From: Pomacea canaliculata
Lineage: Eukaryota; Mollusca; Gastropoda; Architaenioglossa; Ampullariidae
DNA length: 64,000 bases
NCBI RefSeq assembly: GCF_003073045.1
Contig: NC_037598.1
Location: 9,727,543 to 9,791,542, forward strand
Direction of reading: 5' to 3'
Both the position numbers and the translations under genes were made by a program. Shown piece after piece: positions 23,666-36,089 of this stretch. The notes under the pieces are model-generated. The model did no database searches and was not told the DNA's origin. It saw nothing but the letters and a program-made list of their open reading frames with translations. Within the stretch, counting starts at the first letter, position 1. Every line of letters starts with the position of its first letter.

Positions 23666-25107
23666 CCGCGCACTCCTCAGACTGTTGACACTGACAGACG
23701 CATTAATTGCTGACTTTCACATCTCCCCCTTACAGCTACTTTTACTTGTCCCCTTCCAGACTAAAAATTTTTTTAAAAAAATAGCACAGGAGGTTTGTGA
23801 CAATATTTATTTACTCTCCATGCCAGCCGCTTGGAAATTGTCTGCCATTGTCCCAGTTCCGAAGAAAGTTTCAGCTCGGCATCTCAATGGCTTTAGACCA
23901 GTGGCCTTAACATCGTTGGTCATGAAAGTATTTGAGACAATCATCAAGGCATTGATTCTTAAAGCCACTAACAATTGTCTTGATCCCTTTCAATATGCAA
24001 TCCAGTCCAAACGAGGTATTGATGATGCTAAACTGTTCATCCTCCACTTTTTACTCAAACACCTGGAGAATCCTCAAGCCCATGCTCGACTGTTGTTTGC
24101 TGATTTCTCGTCGGGCTTCAACACTATTCAGCAACATATCCTAGCTAGAAGACTCCTAGACGAGTTTTCCCTTGACCATCAGCTTGTCATGGATCATTCA
24201 CTTTTTTGTTGACAGGCAGCGACGAGGTATTGTCAATGGCACTGACTTAATCACCATGTGCACCGGCTCACCTCAGGGCTGTGTTCTGTCCCCGCTTCTG
24301 TTTATTCTGTATACCAACAGTTGTCGTAGTAGTCATGAGGATCAACATCTTGTCAAATTCTGTGATGACACTGCTTTGCTCTCTCTCCTTAGCGGGCCGG
24401 TGCACACCCACGGTGTAGCCTTGGAGGAATTCATTGTCTGGTGCGATGACAGCTTTCTAGAGCTTAATGTGAGTAGGACGAAAGAGATTGTCTTTGACTT
24501 CCGTCGGAATTCTCCACCATGTCCTGTATGTGTCATACATGACAAGGAGGTGGAAATTGTTTCTGCCTTTAAATACCTGGGCACCATCTTCGATAGGCGA
24601 CTTTGCTGGGATGTCAACACTCAATCTGTCGTGAAGAAGACTCAACAACGCCTCTTCCTTCTCCGGAAGCTGAGGTCTTTCTCTGTCTCCCACCAATTTC
24701 TTCAGCTTTTCTACAGATCGCACATAGAGAGCGTACTGTCCTTCTCTTTTATTTGTTTCTATAATAGTTTATCAGTGAAGGACAAGAGCAGCCTGCATCG
24801 TGTGGTATCCACCTGCTCCAGAGTGATTGGGTCCACTCAGAGTTCTCTTCAGACTCTGTATAATCGGCGGACTCTTCTGAAGGCGGCTGCCATCCTTCGT
24901 GATGACAGGCATGCTCTGTCAACAGAACTTGTCCGGCTCCCGTCGGGCCGCCGATTTTGTGTGCCTGCATTTTGTTGTTTCAGCAGTGCGACTTTTGAAT
25001 GGGGCTGTGCGAATGAAGGAGACATGAATAGTTTTGTGCATGCAATTGTGTATGAATTTTAATTTTAATCCAGCTACAACAGAATTGCCCTCAGGGACAA
25101 ATGAAGT
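23666..25107 (+). mobile_element. 5'-truncated non-LTR retrotransposon (LINE) in intron 2 of P450 B
   Basis: Unit 2 follows unit 1 up to GATGAGACCATTT, then carries about 1.44 kb of LINE sequence on the plus strand, antisense to the P450, and then returns to intron sequence. There is no endonuclease domain and no long poly-A; the 3' end is a short ATCTTATATTTAA-like tail. The reverse transcriptase resembles the CR1/L2/Rex group. Confidence 0.85.
23685..25062 (+). pseudogene. LINE reverse transcriptase, frameshifted
   Basis: Two frames (23685 to about 24190, and from there to 25062) join in the palm domain. Visible motifs: GFRPVALTS, LLFADFSSGFNTI (motif A Asp), GSPQGCVLSPLLF (motif B), KFCDDTALL (motif C with Cys in place of the usual Ala of FADD), LNVSRTKEIVFDF and FKYLG. 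The C-terminal RLPSGRRF motif, known from CR1/L2-type fish and mollusc elements, is present. The frameshift makes it inactive. Confidence 0.85.
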
Positions 25108-27007
25108 CTTATCTTATATTTAATACTTAATTGAAACAATTCCGTGGGATGTCCATTTCACAAACTAAGAAAACAGGAGAAAGTAAAGAAAAATCCACAT
25201 ATCTGTACACAGAATCTACTATACGCAATGTAGATCATTAATATTGATTAGGTAACATCTTACATCGGTCCTTTTCGCTCGTTTATTTCCATTGCTAATG
25301 TTTTGTCTTTGAATAACGAGATAAAAGTGACAAAAAAAAAAGGAATATATATTGATATAAACTTGAAATATATATATACTTCATGGAACACTTACCAAGA
25401 AGAGGCAATTCGTCGATCTCTGCCAAGGTGAAGGCCACACTTTCCTCGCCGTCTACGCGTTTCAATTCGATGGCTTCGTGAAGCTCCCTCTCGAGGTCCT
25501 TAACAATGCTGGGGTCCTCCACCAATTTGTACACGCACCAGAAGGTCACACGGAAAGTATTGTAGCTGACGTGGAAAACAAGAAGGTTATAAAGTGCAAT
25601 ATCTTGTTCGCTTTGACCGTGTTGGTGAAAGTGATTGATGGAGACCTTGACTTGCTCGGACACTCCGTTACGCTGCAACATGTTGTGGGATGTCGGCTGC
25701 TGTAACAGGACCGTCATCGCCTCGGCGGCTTTGGGAAAGAGTTTCAGCGGCAAGCCAATCCACAGGTAGGTGAAGTACTTGTTAAAGATGTCAAAATTGT
25801 CGTGAAAAACCTTCGGGCAGAAGTTCTTTGTTTTCTCCTCACCTGAGGGGTCCACGCTTCGCCCGAACAGGGTGTAGAACAAGGAGGTCAAGACGGTCTT
25901 CGACATCAGCGTGAGAAGCGTTTCTCTTCTCCAGTCGACGCTGATGTTACCGTCGGTGTTGATGTTGGCATTGCAGTCCGAGGTGGTCATGGCTGAGGTC
26001 TTCGTCAAATCTGTGAAGGAGTTCTGCACGTGTTTCGCAAAGTTCTCCATCGTAGTGCTCAAGTACATGCCTTTCAAGCGCTTTGATATTTCACTAACCA
26101 AAGTGCGGCGAGATTTCACCTCAATGGCGAAGACATTGGAAATTACTTCTTTTGTAAGTATAGAGAAATCGAAATTCTTCTCCTTAACGAAGGTTTCGTA
26201 GCAGTGTGGTCCATGATGACGGTGAAGTAGAGGTTAAGAAGACGGATGGTGAAGATGTCGCCCAGCTGTTTCTGAGATGTCTGCAGGAAGCGCACATGAT
26301 CTTTTGAGAACTGTGAGCTGTTACCCCACAGAAAATGTCCGGGTACGTAGGGAGGCTCGCTTTTCCGCCTAAAAGACACAATTTCAAGAGCCTAGAATTA
26401 ATCTGCAGAAAGCGTTCTTTTTTTTTTTCCTTCTGCTTTGTATTTATTATTAGAATATCTTATCGTCCTTCCCCTACCTTTAATTCATGAAAAAGAATAA
26501 CAAAGATCTAGCCACAGTATTAATATAATCATTTAATATTTTCTTTTCATTCAATGTCTCTGCTTAAAAAGAAATCATTTTAGTGTGAGCAGTTATTTAG
26601 ATGATCATTATGTCTGGGTTAGGTGGTAAAATAACTAGGTCTCTGATACAAAACAAATAGAAGCTGAAGGACAGGGTACTTTTTGATTCATTCTTTCTTC
26701 CTCCTTACCTGATACGAAAAGTAAGTCGAAGGTAGACGACAAGAAGAAGAAAACTGGCGATCAAGATGGATACTCCAACGGTCAACATTTCTGGTTGTGA
26801 TGAGGTTTCTAGATCTGACGTTGCCAAAGAGACGAGTAGATGACACCCTGTCTTGCCTGTATCCCCACGAGAAATAAACTATTCTAATGTGTGCTTTGGC
26901 GAATAAATAACTACACAAGGTAAGTCTGGTCAGGCGACAGAAGACCTGTGCACACATTCCGAAATCTCTACAAGGAGGAGCATTTGAAATATTCATTAAT
27001 GCTGAGT

Positions 27008-27083
27008 GACGCGATAGGTTCGCTCCACCCTACTCGCCCCGCCCCTCTTTTCACATCTGACTAGAATAGATAATAGAGAATAA
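27008..27083 (-). promoter_or_regulatory. Conserved upstream block of P450 B
   Basis: The GC box is at 27036-27045, about 250 bases upstream of the ATG, with the same flanking GATAGGTTCGCTCC and GATAATAGAG elements as in the other units. Confidence 0.45.
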
Positions 27084-28146
27084 AACATGTCATCTAACTC
27101 GAGGAGCAGATAAGTTTCAACCAGCATGCATTGAAAGAGAACAAAAAGAGAGAGAGAGAAAATTAAGTTAACCCTATTTCAATAAAAAGGACAGATAAAA
27201 ATCATTTCCTTTACTGTCCTCATAAGATGGTGAGCTTTGCAAAATACTGTTTGATGCTTCATACGATTATTATGCTATTTCTAAGTCTAGCATGTTGATT
27301 AGAGAGTGCAAGACAGCAATTAAAAATTAAAGTTATGATGGCGAACATGATATTTGTACTTGTGTGTGGCTCACAGTCGATGACTCAGGTTTGTACTGGT
27401 CCCCGACACGTGGTCAGGTCGACCTGCACTGAATTTTGGATGTGAAGAAAGGTCTTTACATCCTCCAGCATCTTGTCATTAACATGTCAGAGTATTTGTG
27501 CGAAACACCTGCATGGTGTGTCAGTGAGAAACACCCAATATCTCTGTCAACAAGCAAGCCATGACAACTTACGAGTTAATGGACATGTTGACTGGAAGCT
27601 TTCGAACCAAACACTTTCTACGAGATAAACTTTGTAACTCACTAAAGGAACTCAATGCTGCTAATAAAACGAATTCCATTTTCCTTGGATGAAATATAAC
27701 ATCAGAGATAGTGAAACTAATTAAGTTTTATATTTGCTTATTTATTTAAATTGTAACATTCCTTAGTGCCTTGGTTAATTAATAGGAGATAATGAGCAGA
27801 GAAAATAATGCTTAGTCATGAGAGGCGTGGAACGTCCGGCACACGTGTCACCTAAGGTCAACGAAATCCTGTGCAGTTGTCCTGCTTGGATCTTAAACAC
27901 AATTCGGTGCAGAAAGAGTACTTTACCCAGAAAATTACCTCATAACAAAAGCACCAAGGTACCAAGCACCTTTATGGGAAAAAATCCACAAAAATTCAGC
28001 ACCTGTCGTTCTGCTTACATAAGGGAATCCAGAGTTGATTTCTGGCCTGTAGTAGGAGAGAGTTGAGAAACGGGTTGAATGGTGCGGGACGAGGAGTCCA
28101 GACGGCAACAAACTCGTAGCTTCATTCCCTGTAGACCAGCAACAGG

Positions 28147-28175
28147 TCGTCGTCGTCGTCGTCGTCGTCATCATC
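28147..28175. repeat. GTC/ATC microsatellite, unit 2
   Basis: Paralogous to the repeat near 17.58 kb, with a shorter ATC part. Confidence 0.85.
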
Positions 28176-29809
28176 AAACTCCACAGAAAAAGCATGAAAC
28201 AGTGATTTCACAAACTCTTGTGGTGTCGAATCGACAGCCAAAAGGGTTTAATTAAATAGGTATATCCACAAACCTTGATTCGTGTTAAATAGACGAAACG
28301 TGGATTGAAAAACAACAACAACCTAGTGACAGATGTAAACAAAAGTAACAAACTGTCACCTGCTTTTTGCACGTGTTCAAACAGCATGTGTTTTGAAGAA
28401 AGCTATGTGAAAGAATAAATAAGAACTGCATTTTCCCTCGTTATTTTCATGTCTTAACACACACACACACACTCATATATATATATACACAAAACATTTT
28501 GTGCGGGGAGGGAGAAGGGAATAAATCTCAATATTTATGAATTGACTTCGTCCTAAATGGCGTACAAACAAAAGGTATTTACAACATTAGAGAATGTTCA
28601 TGTAGCCATGACACAGTCTAACACACAAACACAAACAAGTATTTCAAGCATGAGTGACCTTTCTTCATCATGTCCACAGGTTAAAATAATGTCTTCCTCT
28701 TTCTGTTATGTTGTCATTCGATACTTTTCATTGTACTACATCTTTCATTGCATTTTATATCCATAATATTCCGTCCCCCTCTCTCTGCCATCCACCGTTC
28801 TTTATAGTCATCATGTAAAGCAAAGAAAAGGAAATTAGTTCAATGATAACCTATATACTGCTTTTTCTTCAATCTTGCCATTTTATACATTTGTTTAGGC
28901 ATCGTAAGTGTTCGAAACATCATGTAGATAAAACTATCGAATCGCTTCTTATTGGATTTATAAGAACATCTTTTTTTCAATATACTTAATTTCTTTGTGT
29001 GCTGTTACCATCAATTTCTTACGAAGCAATGGAAGCTATCTTTAAATTCATCGGAAATAAAGAATGCCCGAAATAAATCTTACTTCCAAAATCGGAGATG
29101 ATTTGTTTCTCTTCGTTTTCATGTAACCCTTAATTTGAATTAAAGAGAAAAGTGATCCCTTGATAGTTTGCTCATTTTCATTTTATATTTTACCGAACGA
29201 TAGGGAATAAATTCAAAATTAAAATAACTAATAATAATAAAATAAATAAAATAATGTGTTTACTTTATTATTTTATAGTAACATTTGCATATTTCCCTCT
29301 GTAGTTTAGTTGTTTTCTTTTTCTGATTTAAGGGTGCAGTTAGGAATACTCTTTGCTTGTTTGTCTTCCATGTTTAATTGTTTTATCATCCTCATTTATA
29401 GTAGTATGTTTATCTGTGTTAGAAGTTTTACTGCCTCATCTTGTTATATTTACAGGGTCATGTTTGTGTTTGGTCGTGTTTTGCCTCTAAATTTTACGCC
29501 CCCTATTCTCCATATTTATCTACAAATTTGAATGTGTTGTCCTCTATTAATGCTTTATTTATTTTGCTTCCAGGGACAATCCTGTGGGGGTTGGGTGCCC
29601 CGGGTTCAGTTCTCTTCTCATCTCTGTTCTTTCTCTGTATGTAGCACCTGTTTGTTGCCGTGATGTAGCCTTACTTGCTGTCTCCTATTTCCCCTCCGTT
29701 GTTCATTAGCGCACGTATATGTATATTTTTCTGCTGTTTTGTCATTTTCCGTACCTCAGCTAAAGTGGGAATGTCCATAGACGAGATCTGAACGTTCACT
29801 GTCAGTGCA

Positions 29810-30211
29810 GTGGGGTCAAGCGAGTGGTTCACGAGACCTCCCCTCCTTATTTACACACAGCAATCACTGATTGGCTGTTTGATTTTGAAAAAAGTGGCTA
29901 GAAATGCTACTGCTTCTATTGTAACTGCTTTTTTTGCGTTGGATTCGTGTTTTTTGTCTTTGGTCGTCATGAAAACAGTGTGTCACCACAGCAGTGCAGG
30001 GGAGACAATCCTGACTGCGGCACTGTTGTCTCCCAGCATCTCTGACAACTCTTCTGTACTGGCCGACATGACACCGGGTCCGGACTGCGACTACACCACC
30101 ACCACAGACACCACCACAACAACTACCGACGTTTTGACCATTGACCTGCACGTGCGTGCCAAAACCGTCGTAGGAACAAATGCAGTCGCTTCCAGGCTAC
30201 CACAGCAATAA
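29810..30211 (+). CDS. Hypothetical Thr-rich protein or exon (unit 3 island)
   Basis: An open frame of up to 133 codons lies on the strand opposite the P450 genes. Its C-terminal 80 residues are nearly the same as in unit 4. They contain SPSISDNSSV with a possible N-glycosylation Asn, MTPGPDCDY, a run of about 12 Thr/Asp residues, then LTIDL and a C-terminal RLPQQ. The region is richer in G+C than its surroundings. I recognise no family. It may be an exon of an unknown gene or only well-preserved duplicon DNA. The start codon is uncertain. Confidence 0.3.
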   Translation: MGSSEWFTRPPLLIYTQQSLIGCLILKKVARNATASIVTAFFALDSCFLSLVVMKTVCHHSSAGETILTAALLSPSISDNSSVLADMTPGPDCDYTTTTDTTTTTTDVLTIDLHVRAKTVVGTNAVASRLPQQ

Positions 30212-31489
30212 ACTAACTAGCAGACGTCCACAAAACCACTCATAGGAGCCAGATGTTTGCAGATCTTTTAAAGGTAGAAATGTTTTCGTGTCTATATATC
30301 TCTCAGAATGAATCAAACCATCTCATGACAAAAGGCACAACCAAGAAGGAGAGCAGTAATTTCTTCTAACGTTCACATTTTTTATTGATGTAAAAGAAGA
30401 GTGATGAAAAAAGTAATAATTTTTAGAACAAAAGACTAGAAAACAATAATTGATGGTTAATAAAAAGAAGAGAAAGATCTTGAAGTTGAATTTTCTATAT
30501 CAGCAGGATTTAAAACGCTTTACATACGGGCGACAGAGAACGCCTTTAAAGGCCGGTATCAGATAAACAGAAATATGTATACAAAATGCACAAAAAATAT
30601 TAATAAAGTTTATCTAGAAAGCACTAACATATAAAACTAGAGTGCTTGATTATAAAACAGTCTGAGCTACTGAAACCTTTCAATTTTGACACGGTGCTGA
30701 AGATAGTTATGACTAAGAATTTGAATGTAAACCAATGATTTGGAAATTGTAATTGTTGTTTGAAATACGCTAACAAAAATTACTATAATTAAATACACGC
30801 ATTGAAATAAATTTTCATCACTAATAATGACTTGTGTAAATGAAAACTAATCGTAACCCGATTGTGTGAGGAGAGTATAAACTCCTTGTAGTGAACAAAT
30901 GTCTAAGACGATAAAAGTCAAACGGTCAGGTGCTTTCTTTCAAAGTTCTACGTTTATTTTGTATTTTTATTATTCTCATCATTACTACTACTACTACTAA
31001 TAATAATAATAATAATGAAGTCGACGTTGAATTCAGTATTTCACATATGGACATGCAGTATATATCTAGCAATAAATATGTTTTATATATGTTATATATG
31101 TATGTAAACATAACAACATCAATATATATATACACACAGTGTAGGGCCATTAAGCTAGGTGATTCGGGTCCAGGATGCTTCATCGCGGATAAGGTTATCC
31201 TCGGCTTACTGAATTTTAGAAAATGAATAAATTACAATAAATAATGAAAAAGTACAAAGTTTTATCACATTACTTTTTCTTAACTTTGTAGCATTGTAAG
31301 GTGGGAATCGGTTATGATGGCGGCCTCCACAATGCTGACACACAGCGAGGAGAAAACAGATTAATATTTGAATTTCATTGTAAGCTATTTTACTGTTTGT
31401 TGATAAATAAAAGACTGATGTTTTATAAATACTTCTCTGAAGTTATAAGCAAGCATTTAAATATTTAATCGGCGATAGTAACTAGCATG
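30212..31489. other. AT-rich spacer of unit 3, no gene recognised
   Basis: Paralogous to 10.9-12.1 kb. It contains ACT/AAT triplets near 30.98 kb and a TATATA stretch near 31.1 kb. No gene seen. Confidence 0.45.
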
Positions 31490-31720
31490 TTAATCACGGA
31501 CATTGGAAATGCCAAAGTGACAACTGTCAACACCTGTCTCGAGTGTTGGAGAGGCCATGTCGAGGTCCGTACCATCTAAAGTGTCAAAAAATTGGAATCC
31601 AAGCATTTTTCAAATGTTTAGCGGATCATTGGACCGTGGCTCAATGTCCCCACACTGTATATGCACATATAACGACATATCAATAAAGCTATATGAACTT
31701 TTGTAATTCGTAAACTGCTT
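31490..31720 (-). pseudogene. Small conserved frame 3' of P450 C, interrupted
   Basis: Same sequence as the frames in units 1, 2 and 4, but the codon for Arg after DPLNI is TGA instead of CGA, a CpG-type transition. The rest (KMLGF to SNVRD) remains readable after the stop. Confidence 0.3.
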
Positions 31721-32254
31721 ACTATAATCATAACAAAGGACACCATAGATGATTGCTGAAACAGAACTGAAAGTTAGTAAAAAGAGGAAAAAGATTAACA
31801 AAGTAAAAAAAAAAATTTGTAAACTGTCGGCTGCACTGATTTCGAATCACAAAAACTGCAGGAAGTGCCTGCAAAACTAGTGGGGTAGTAGGAGCCCCAC
31901 TATAGGCTGGGTGTATTCTTTCTGCCTAACACCATCCTGTCTTTATGACTTAAACGACCGACTTGAATTGTTGAAATGTATCTATTTCTTTTTAGCAAAG
32001 GCAACCTACGTATTGCCTAGATGTCAGATCTCATACACGGAAAAAATAAAGACAAAAAGAGCTCATCCCTCTCATGAATCAAAATATTAATATATTACTG
32101 AGATGAAAGAGTGTTAAGAAACGGAAAAAAAAAGTTAAAACCGAGAAAACACCTTGCTTCGAACTCGTAGATTCATGCACCGTAGTGACAGAACAACAAA
32201 GCCACAACCCTGACGCCTTCTTTCAATGAGGTGGATGCGCTCCTGTCCTCAAAC

Positions 32255-35088
32255 TCATTTGCTGTACACTAGGACTGGAGCGCCCTCTTTTGGTCTGAAG
32301 TCAACCTGCACGTCGGTGACTGGTGCCAGGATCTCGATGCCGTAGCTCTCCGTGTCAGGCTCCGCCTTCTGACCCTCGGGGAGGTGGAGCGAGAAGGAGT
32401 TGATGAGGTTGACCACGAACCACTTCACCTGCAGTAAGGTGATGCGCTGCCCGCTGCACAAAGAGCCAAAGGACAAGATGGGCTTCTTCACCTCCTTGCC
32501 GAACTTGTAGAAAGTTGTGTTGACAAAGCGTTCGAGCTTGAAAACCTGCGCAAGCAAGGAGATAAAAGAAAACGTTTCACCTGAAAGAAATAAATACTGT
32601 AATGGTAAAGAACATAATTTATGGGCTCGACATTTTGACTTCAGCGAAACTTTCGACCACACAAAGATTTTTAAATGATTAATATCAATATTGCGAATGG
32701 TAAGATAAGTTATCTTAACCATTATATATTTAAATTTTTTTTTAATTTTGAGTGCCTAATTTATTATAACAAGATGAGCTTTTTGTTGGCGTGTTTGTTG
32801 TTTGCTCAATACTTTTATACTTCATCTTTCTAGGGAATTGCGTTGTGAATATCACAGAGATACATGTACACACCTCTGGATCTTCGAAGATTTCAGGGTC
32901 CATGTGAACACCTGCTGCACACATGACTACACGGTCCCCCTTGCGCACTGTGTACTTTTGTCCGGTGGGCATCTCGAACTCTGTATCTTCAGTGATGTAC
33001 CGAACCATTAAACCGCCGCTGTACATCCTCAATGTCTCCTTCAAGAAGGAATCTGCAAAGGTGAGTTGATTCAAGAGATCAAGTGAAGAACTGAAATAAA
33101 AGCTCACCACAACAGATAAAACTCCTATCTTCTGTATGACATCTCTATAGTTTTTATCGAGGACTTCTTAAGACTACAAATGAAATACAATTGCTTCATA
33201 CGACAGGACGAAAAAAAGATAAATTTAATGCAGTGCTAGTTGTTTTAAATGAAATTTACAAGTTTCGTGGTATTTAAACAGCAGAAACATCAAAGCTTAC
33301 AGCCGTCAGACGACGAACTACACATGCGGTTGTGTGCCCTGTGTGTATGTTAAGCTGAGAATGTATGTTTAATCATTAATTATGAGAATTCCTTTGGATC
33401 TCCATTCACAAAACAAAGCAAGAAAACAGGAGAAAGCAAAGTCCTCATATCTGTACACAGAATCTACTATACGCAATGTAGATCAATAAATATGGATTAG
33501 GCAACATCTTACATCGGTTGATTTAACGCATTCATAATGTTTTTTTTCTTTGAATAACGAGATAAAAGTTACAAATAAAAAAGAAATATATATTTCTATA
33601 AACTTTATATAAATATATATCTATACTTCATTGAACACTTACCAAGAAGAGATAATTCATCGATCTCTGCCAAGGTGAAGGCCACACTTTCCTCTCCGTC
33701 TGTTCGTTTCATTTCGATGGCTTCGTGAAGCTCCTTCTCGAGGTCCTTCAGAATGCGGGGGTCCTCCGCCAGTTTGTACACGCACCAGAAGGAAACACGG
33801 AAAATATTGTAGTTGACACGAAATAAGACGAGCATATAAACTGCAATATCTTTTTCACTGTGACCCTGCTGGCGGAAGTGATTGATGGAGACCTTGACTT
33901 GCTCGGACACTCCGTCACGCTGCAACATGTTGTGGGATGTCGGCTGCTGTAACAGGATGGTCAACGCCTCGACGGCTTTGGGAAAGAGTTTCAGCGGCAA
34001 GCCAATCCACAGGTAATCGAAGTACTTGTTAAAGATGATAAAATTATCATGAAAAACGTTCGGGCAGAAGTTCTTTGAGGGGTCCACGCTGCGCCCGAAC
34101 AGGGTGTAGAACAAGGAGGTCAAGACGGTCCTCGACATCAGCGTGAGAAGCGTTTCTCTTCTCCAGTCGACGCTGGTGTTCCCGTCCGTGTTGATGTTGG
34201 CATTGCAGTCCGAGGTGGTCATGGCTGAGGTCTTCGTCAAATCTGTGAAGGAGTTCTGCACGTGTTTCGCAAAGTTCTCCATCGTAGTGTTCACGTACAC
34301 GCCTTTTAAGCGTTTGGTGGTCTCACTGAACAACTTGTGAGGAGACTTCACCTCAAGGCCGAAGACATTGGTCATTACTTGCTTCGTAACTAGAGAGAAA
34401 TCAAAATTCTTCTCCTTAACGAAGGTTTCGTAGCAGTGCGGGTCCATGATGATGGTGAAGTAGTGGTAAAGAAGACGGATGGTGAAGATGTCGCCCAGCT
34501 GTTTCTGAGATGTCTGCAGGAAGCGCACAAGATGTTTTGAGAACTGTGCGCTGTTACCCCACAGAAAATGTCCGGGTACGTAGGGAGGCTCGCTTTTCCG
34601 CCTAAAGGACACAATTTCAAGAGAAAAGAGTTACTTTGCAGAGAGCCATCTGCTACATAAGATTTCTTCTTCTTGTTCTTCTTGTTCTTGTTCATCTTGT
34701 TCTTCTTGTTCTTCTTGTTCTTGTTCTTGTTCTTCTTCTTCTTTGTATTAAGAATATTTTAGAATATGTTATCTTCTTTCTCATACCTTTAATTAATTAA
34801 AAAGAATAACAAAGGTCTAGTCATAGTATTAATACTAAGTACTAAATCTTTTAATTTCAATATGTCTTCTTAAGGAGAAAACATTTTAGTGCGAGCAGTT
34901 ATTTAGATGATCATTATGTCTGGGTTAGGTGGTAAAATAGTCCTGATACAAAACAAATGAAAGCTGAAGGACAGAGTACTTTTTGGTTCATTCTTTCTTC
35001 CTCCTTACCTGATACGAAAAGCAAGTCGAAGGTAGACGACAAGAAGAAGAAAACTGGCGATCAAGATGGATACTCCAACGGTCAACAT
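32255..35088 (-). CDS. Cytochrome P450 C, CYP7/CYP8-like, intact (502 aa)
   Basis: A haem-thiolate enzyme, presumably anchored in the ER. Exons (minus strand): 1 at 35088-35009, 2 at 34601-33643, 3 at 33052-32874, 4 at 32545-32255, with a total of 1509 bases including the stop. Exon 1 gives a hydrophobic anchor (about residues 4-19) and a basic stop. Then come the RRKSEPPYVPG hinge, the I-helix RVNYNIFR followed by SFW, KETLR (ExxR), DPEIFEDPE, the FKLERF segment, and the ligand loop FGSLCSGQR with Cys436. Relative to A and D, five codons (GEEKT region) are missing in frame. By eye the closest known families are prostacyclin synthase (CYP8A1) and CYP7/CYP8B sterol hydroxylases. The substrate is unknown, and the shortened cysteine loop makes ordinary monooxygenase activity uncertain. 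Confidence 0.88.
34664..34743. repeat. TTCTTG microsatellite in intron 1 of P450 C
   Basis: Mixed TTCTTG and TTCTTC units lie at the same site as the long TTC tract of unit 1. Confidence 0.85.
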
Positions 35089-35305
35089 TTCTGGTTGTGA
35101 TGAGGTTTCTAGATCGGACGTTGCCAAAGAGACGGGTAGATGACACCCTGTCTTGCCTGTAGCCCTGCGAGAAATAAACTATTCCACTGTGTTCTTTGGC
35201 GAATAAATAACTACACAAGGTAAGTCTGGTCAGGTGACAGAAGAACTGTGATATAGTCCGAAATCTCTACAAGGAGGAGCATTTCAAATATTCATTGATA
35301 CTGTG

Positions 35306-35381
35306 CGCCGCAATAGGTTCGCTCCACCCTACTCGCCCCGCCCCTCTTTTCACATCTGACTAGAATAGATAATAGAGAATA
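35306..35381 (-). promoter_or_regulatory. Conserved upstream block of P450 C
   Basis: The GC box is at 35335-35344, about 247 bases upstream of the ATG of this intact gene. The block is nearly the same as in units 1, 2 and 4. Confidence 0.45.
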
Positions 35382-36089
35382 AGACATGTCCTCTCACTCG
35401 AGGAGCAGATAAGTTACAACCAGAATGCATCGGAAGAGGAGAAATAATGGAAAAAAAAAGAGAGGGATAAAAAAATTTAATTAAGCCTGTTTCACGAAAA
35501 AGGAAAGATAAAAAATCATTTCCTTTACTGTCCTCATAAGATGGTGAGCTTTGCAAAATACTGTTTGATGCTTCATTCGATTAGTATGCTATTTCTAAGT
35601 CTAGTATGTTGATTAGAGAGTGCAAGACAGCAATTACAAATTAAAGTTATGGTGGCGAACATGATATTTGTACTTGTGTGTCGCTCACAGTCTATGGCGC
35701 ACGTTTCTACTGGTCCCCGACACGTGGTCAGGTCGACCTTTACTAAATTTAGGATGTGAAGAAAGGTCTTTACATCCTCCAGCATCTTGTCATTAACATG
35801 TCAGAGTATTTGTGTCAAACACCTGCATGGTGTGTCAGCGACAAACAAACAATATCTCTGTCAACAAGCAAGCCATGACAACTTACGAGTTAATGGACAT
35901 GTTGACTGGAAGCTTTTGAACCTCACACTTTCTATGACAACTTTTTTAACTCACTAACGGAACTCAATTCTGCTAGTAAAACGAATTCCTTACCCCTTCG
36001 ATAAAATACAACATTTCTCAAGTGACTTCGTCCTAAATGGCGAACAAAGATAAACGTATTTACAACAAAATTAGAGAAAGTTCCTTTAG

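Larger units (their letters stand above)
22496..26788 (-). pseudogene. Cytochrome P450 B, CYP7/CYP8-like, exon 2 frameshift
   Basis: Exons (minus strand): 1 at 26788-26709, 2 at 26368-25396, 3 at 23291-23113, 4 at 22786-22496. Exon 1 encodes an intact anchor starting MLTVGVSILIASFLLL. Exon 2 lacks one G in the codons for MDPHC (near 26204, where copies A, C and D have GGG after the TG or CG), which shifts the frame after about 55 residues of this exon. The rest of exon 2 stays open in the other frame. Exon 3 has KETMR (ExxR), exon 4 has the ligand loop FGSACLGQR. Intron 2 contains a 5'-truncated LINE. It is probably a young pseudogene, but a single-base assembly error cannot be excluded. Confidence 0.8.
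17761..28325. repeat. Tandem duplicon unit 2 (carries P450 B, Tigger and LINE insertions)
   Basis: The order of landmarks is the same as in unit 1. The unit is about 10.6 kb long. Removing the 0.92 kb Tigger-like element and the roughly 1.44 kb LINE gives about 8.2 kb, close to the other units, so both insertions came after duplication or hit only this copy. Confidence 0.8.
28326..36010. repeat. Tandem duplicon unit 3 (carries intact P450 C)
   Basis: Landmark order matches units 1 and 2. The right edge is shortened: at about 36.0 kb the sequence jumps to the equivalent of 17.95 kb in unit 2, losing about 0.85 kb of spacer. Length is about 7.7 kb. Confidence 0.75.

Noticed and set aside
24342-24970. 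Minus-strand frames across the LINE
   Set aside because: Antisense shadows of the reverse transcriptase; no motifs.
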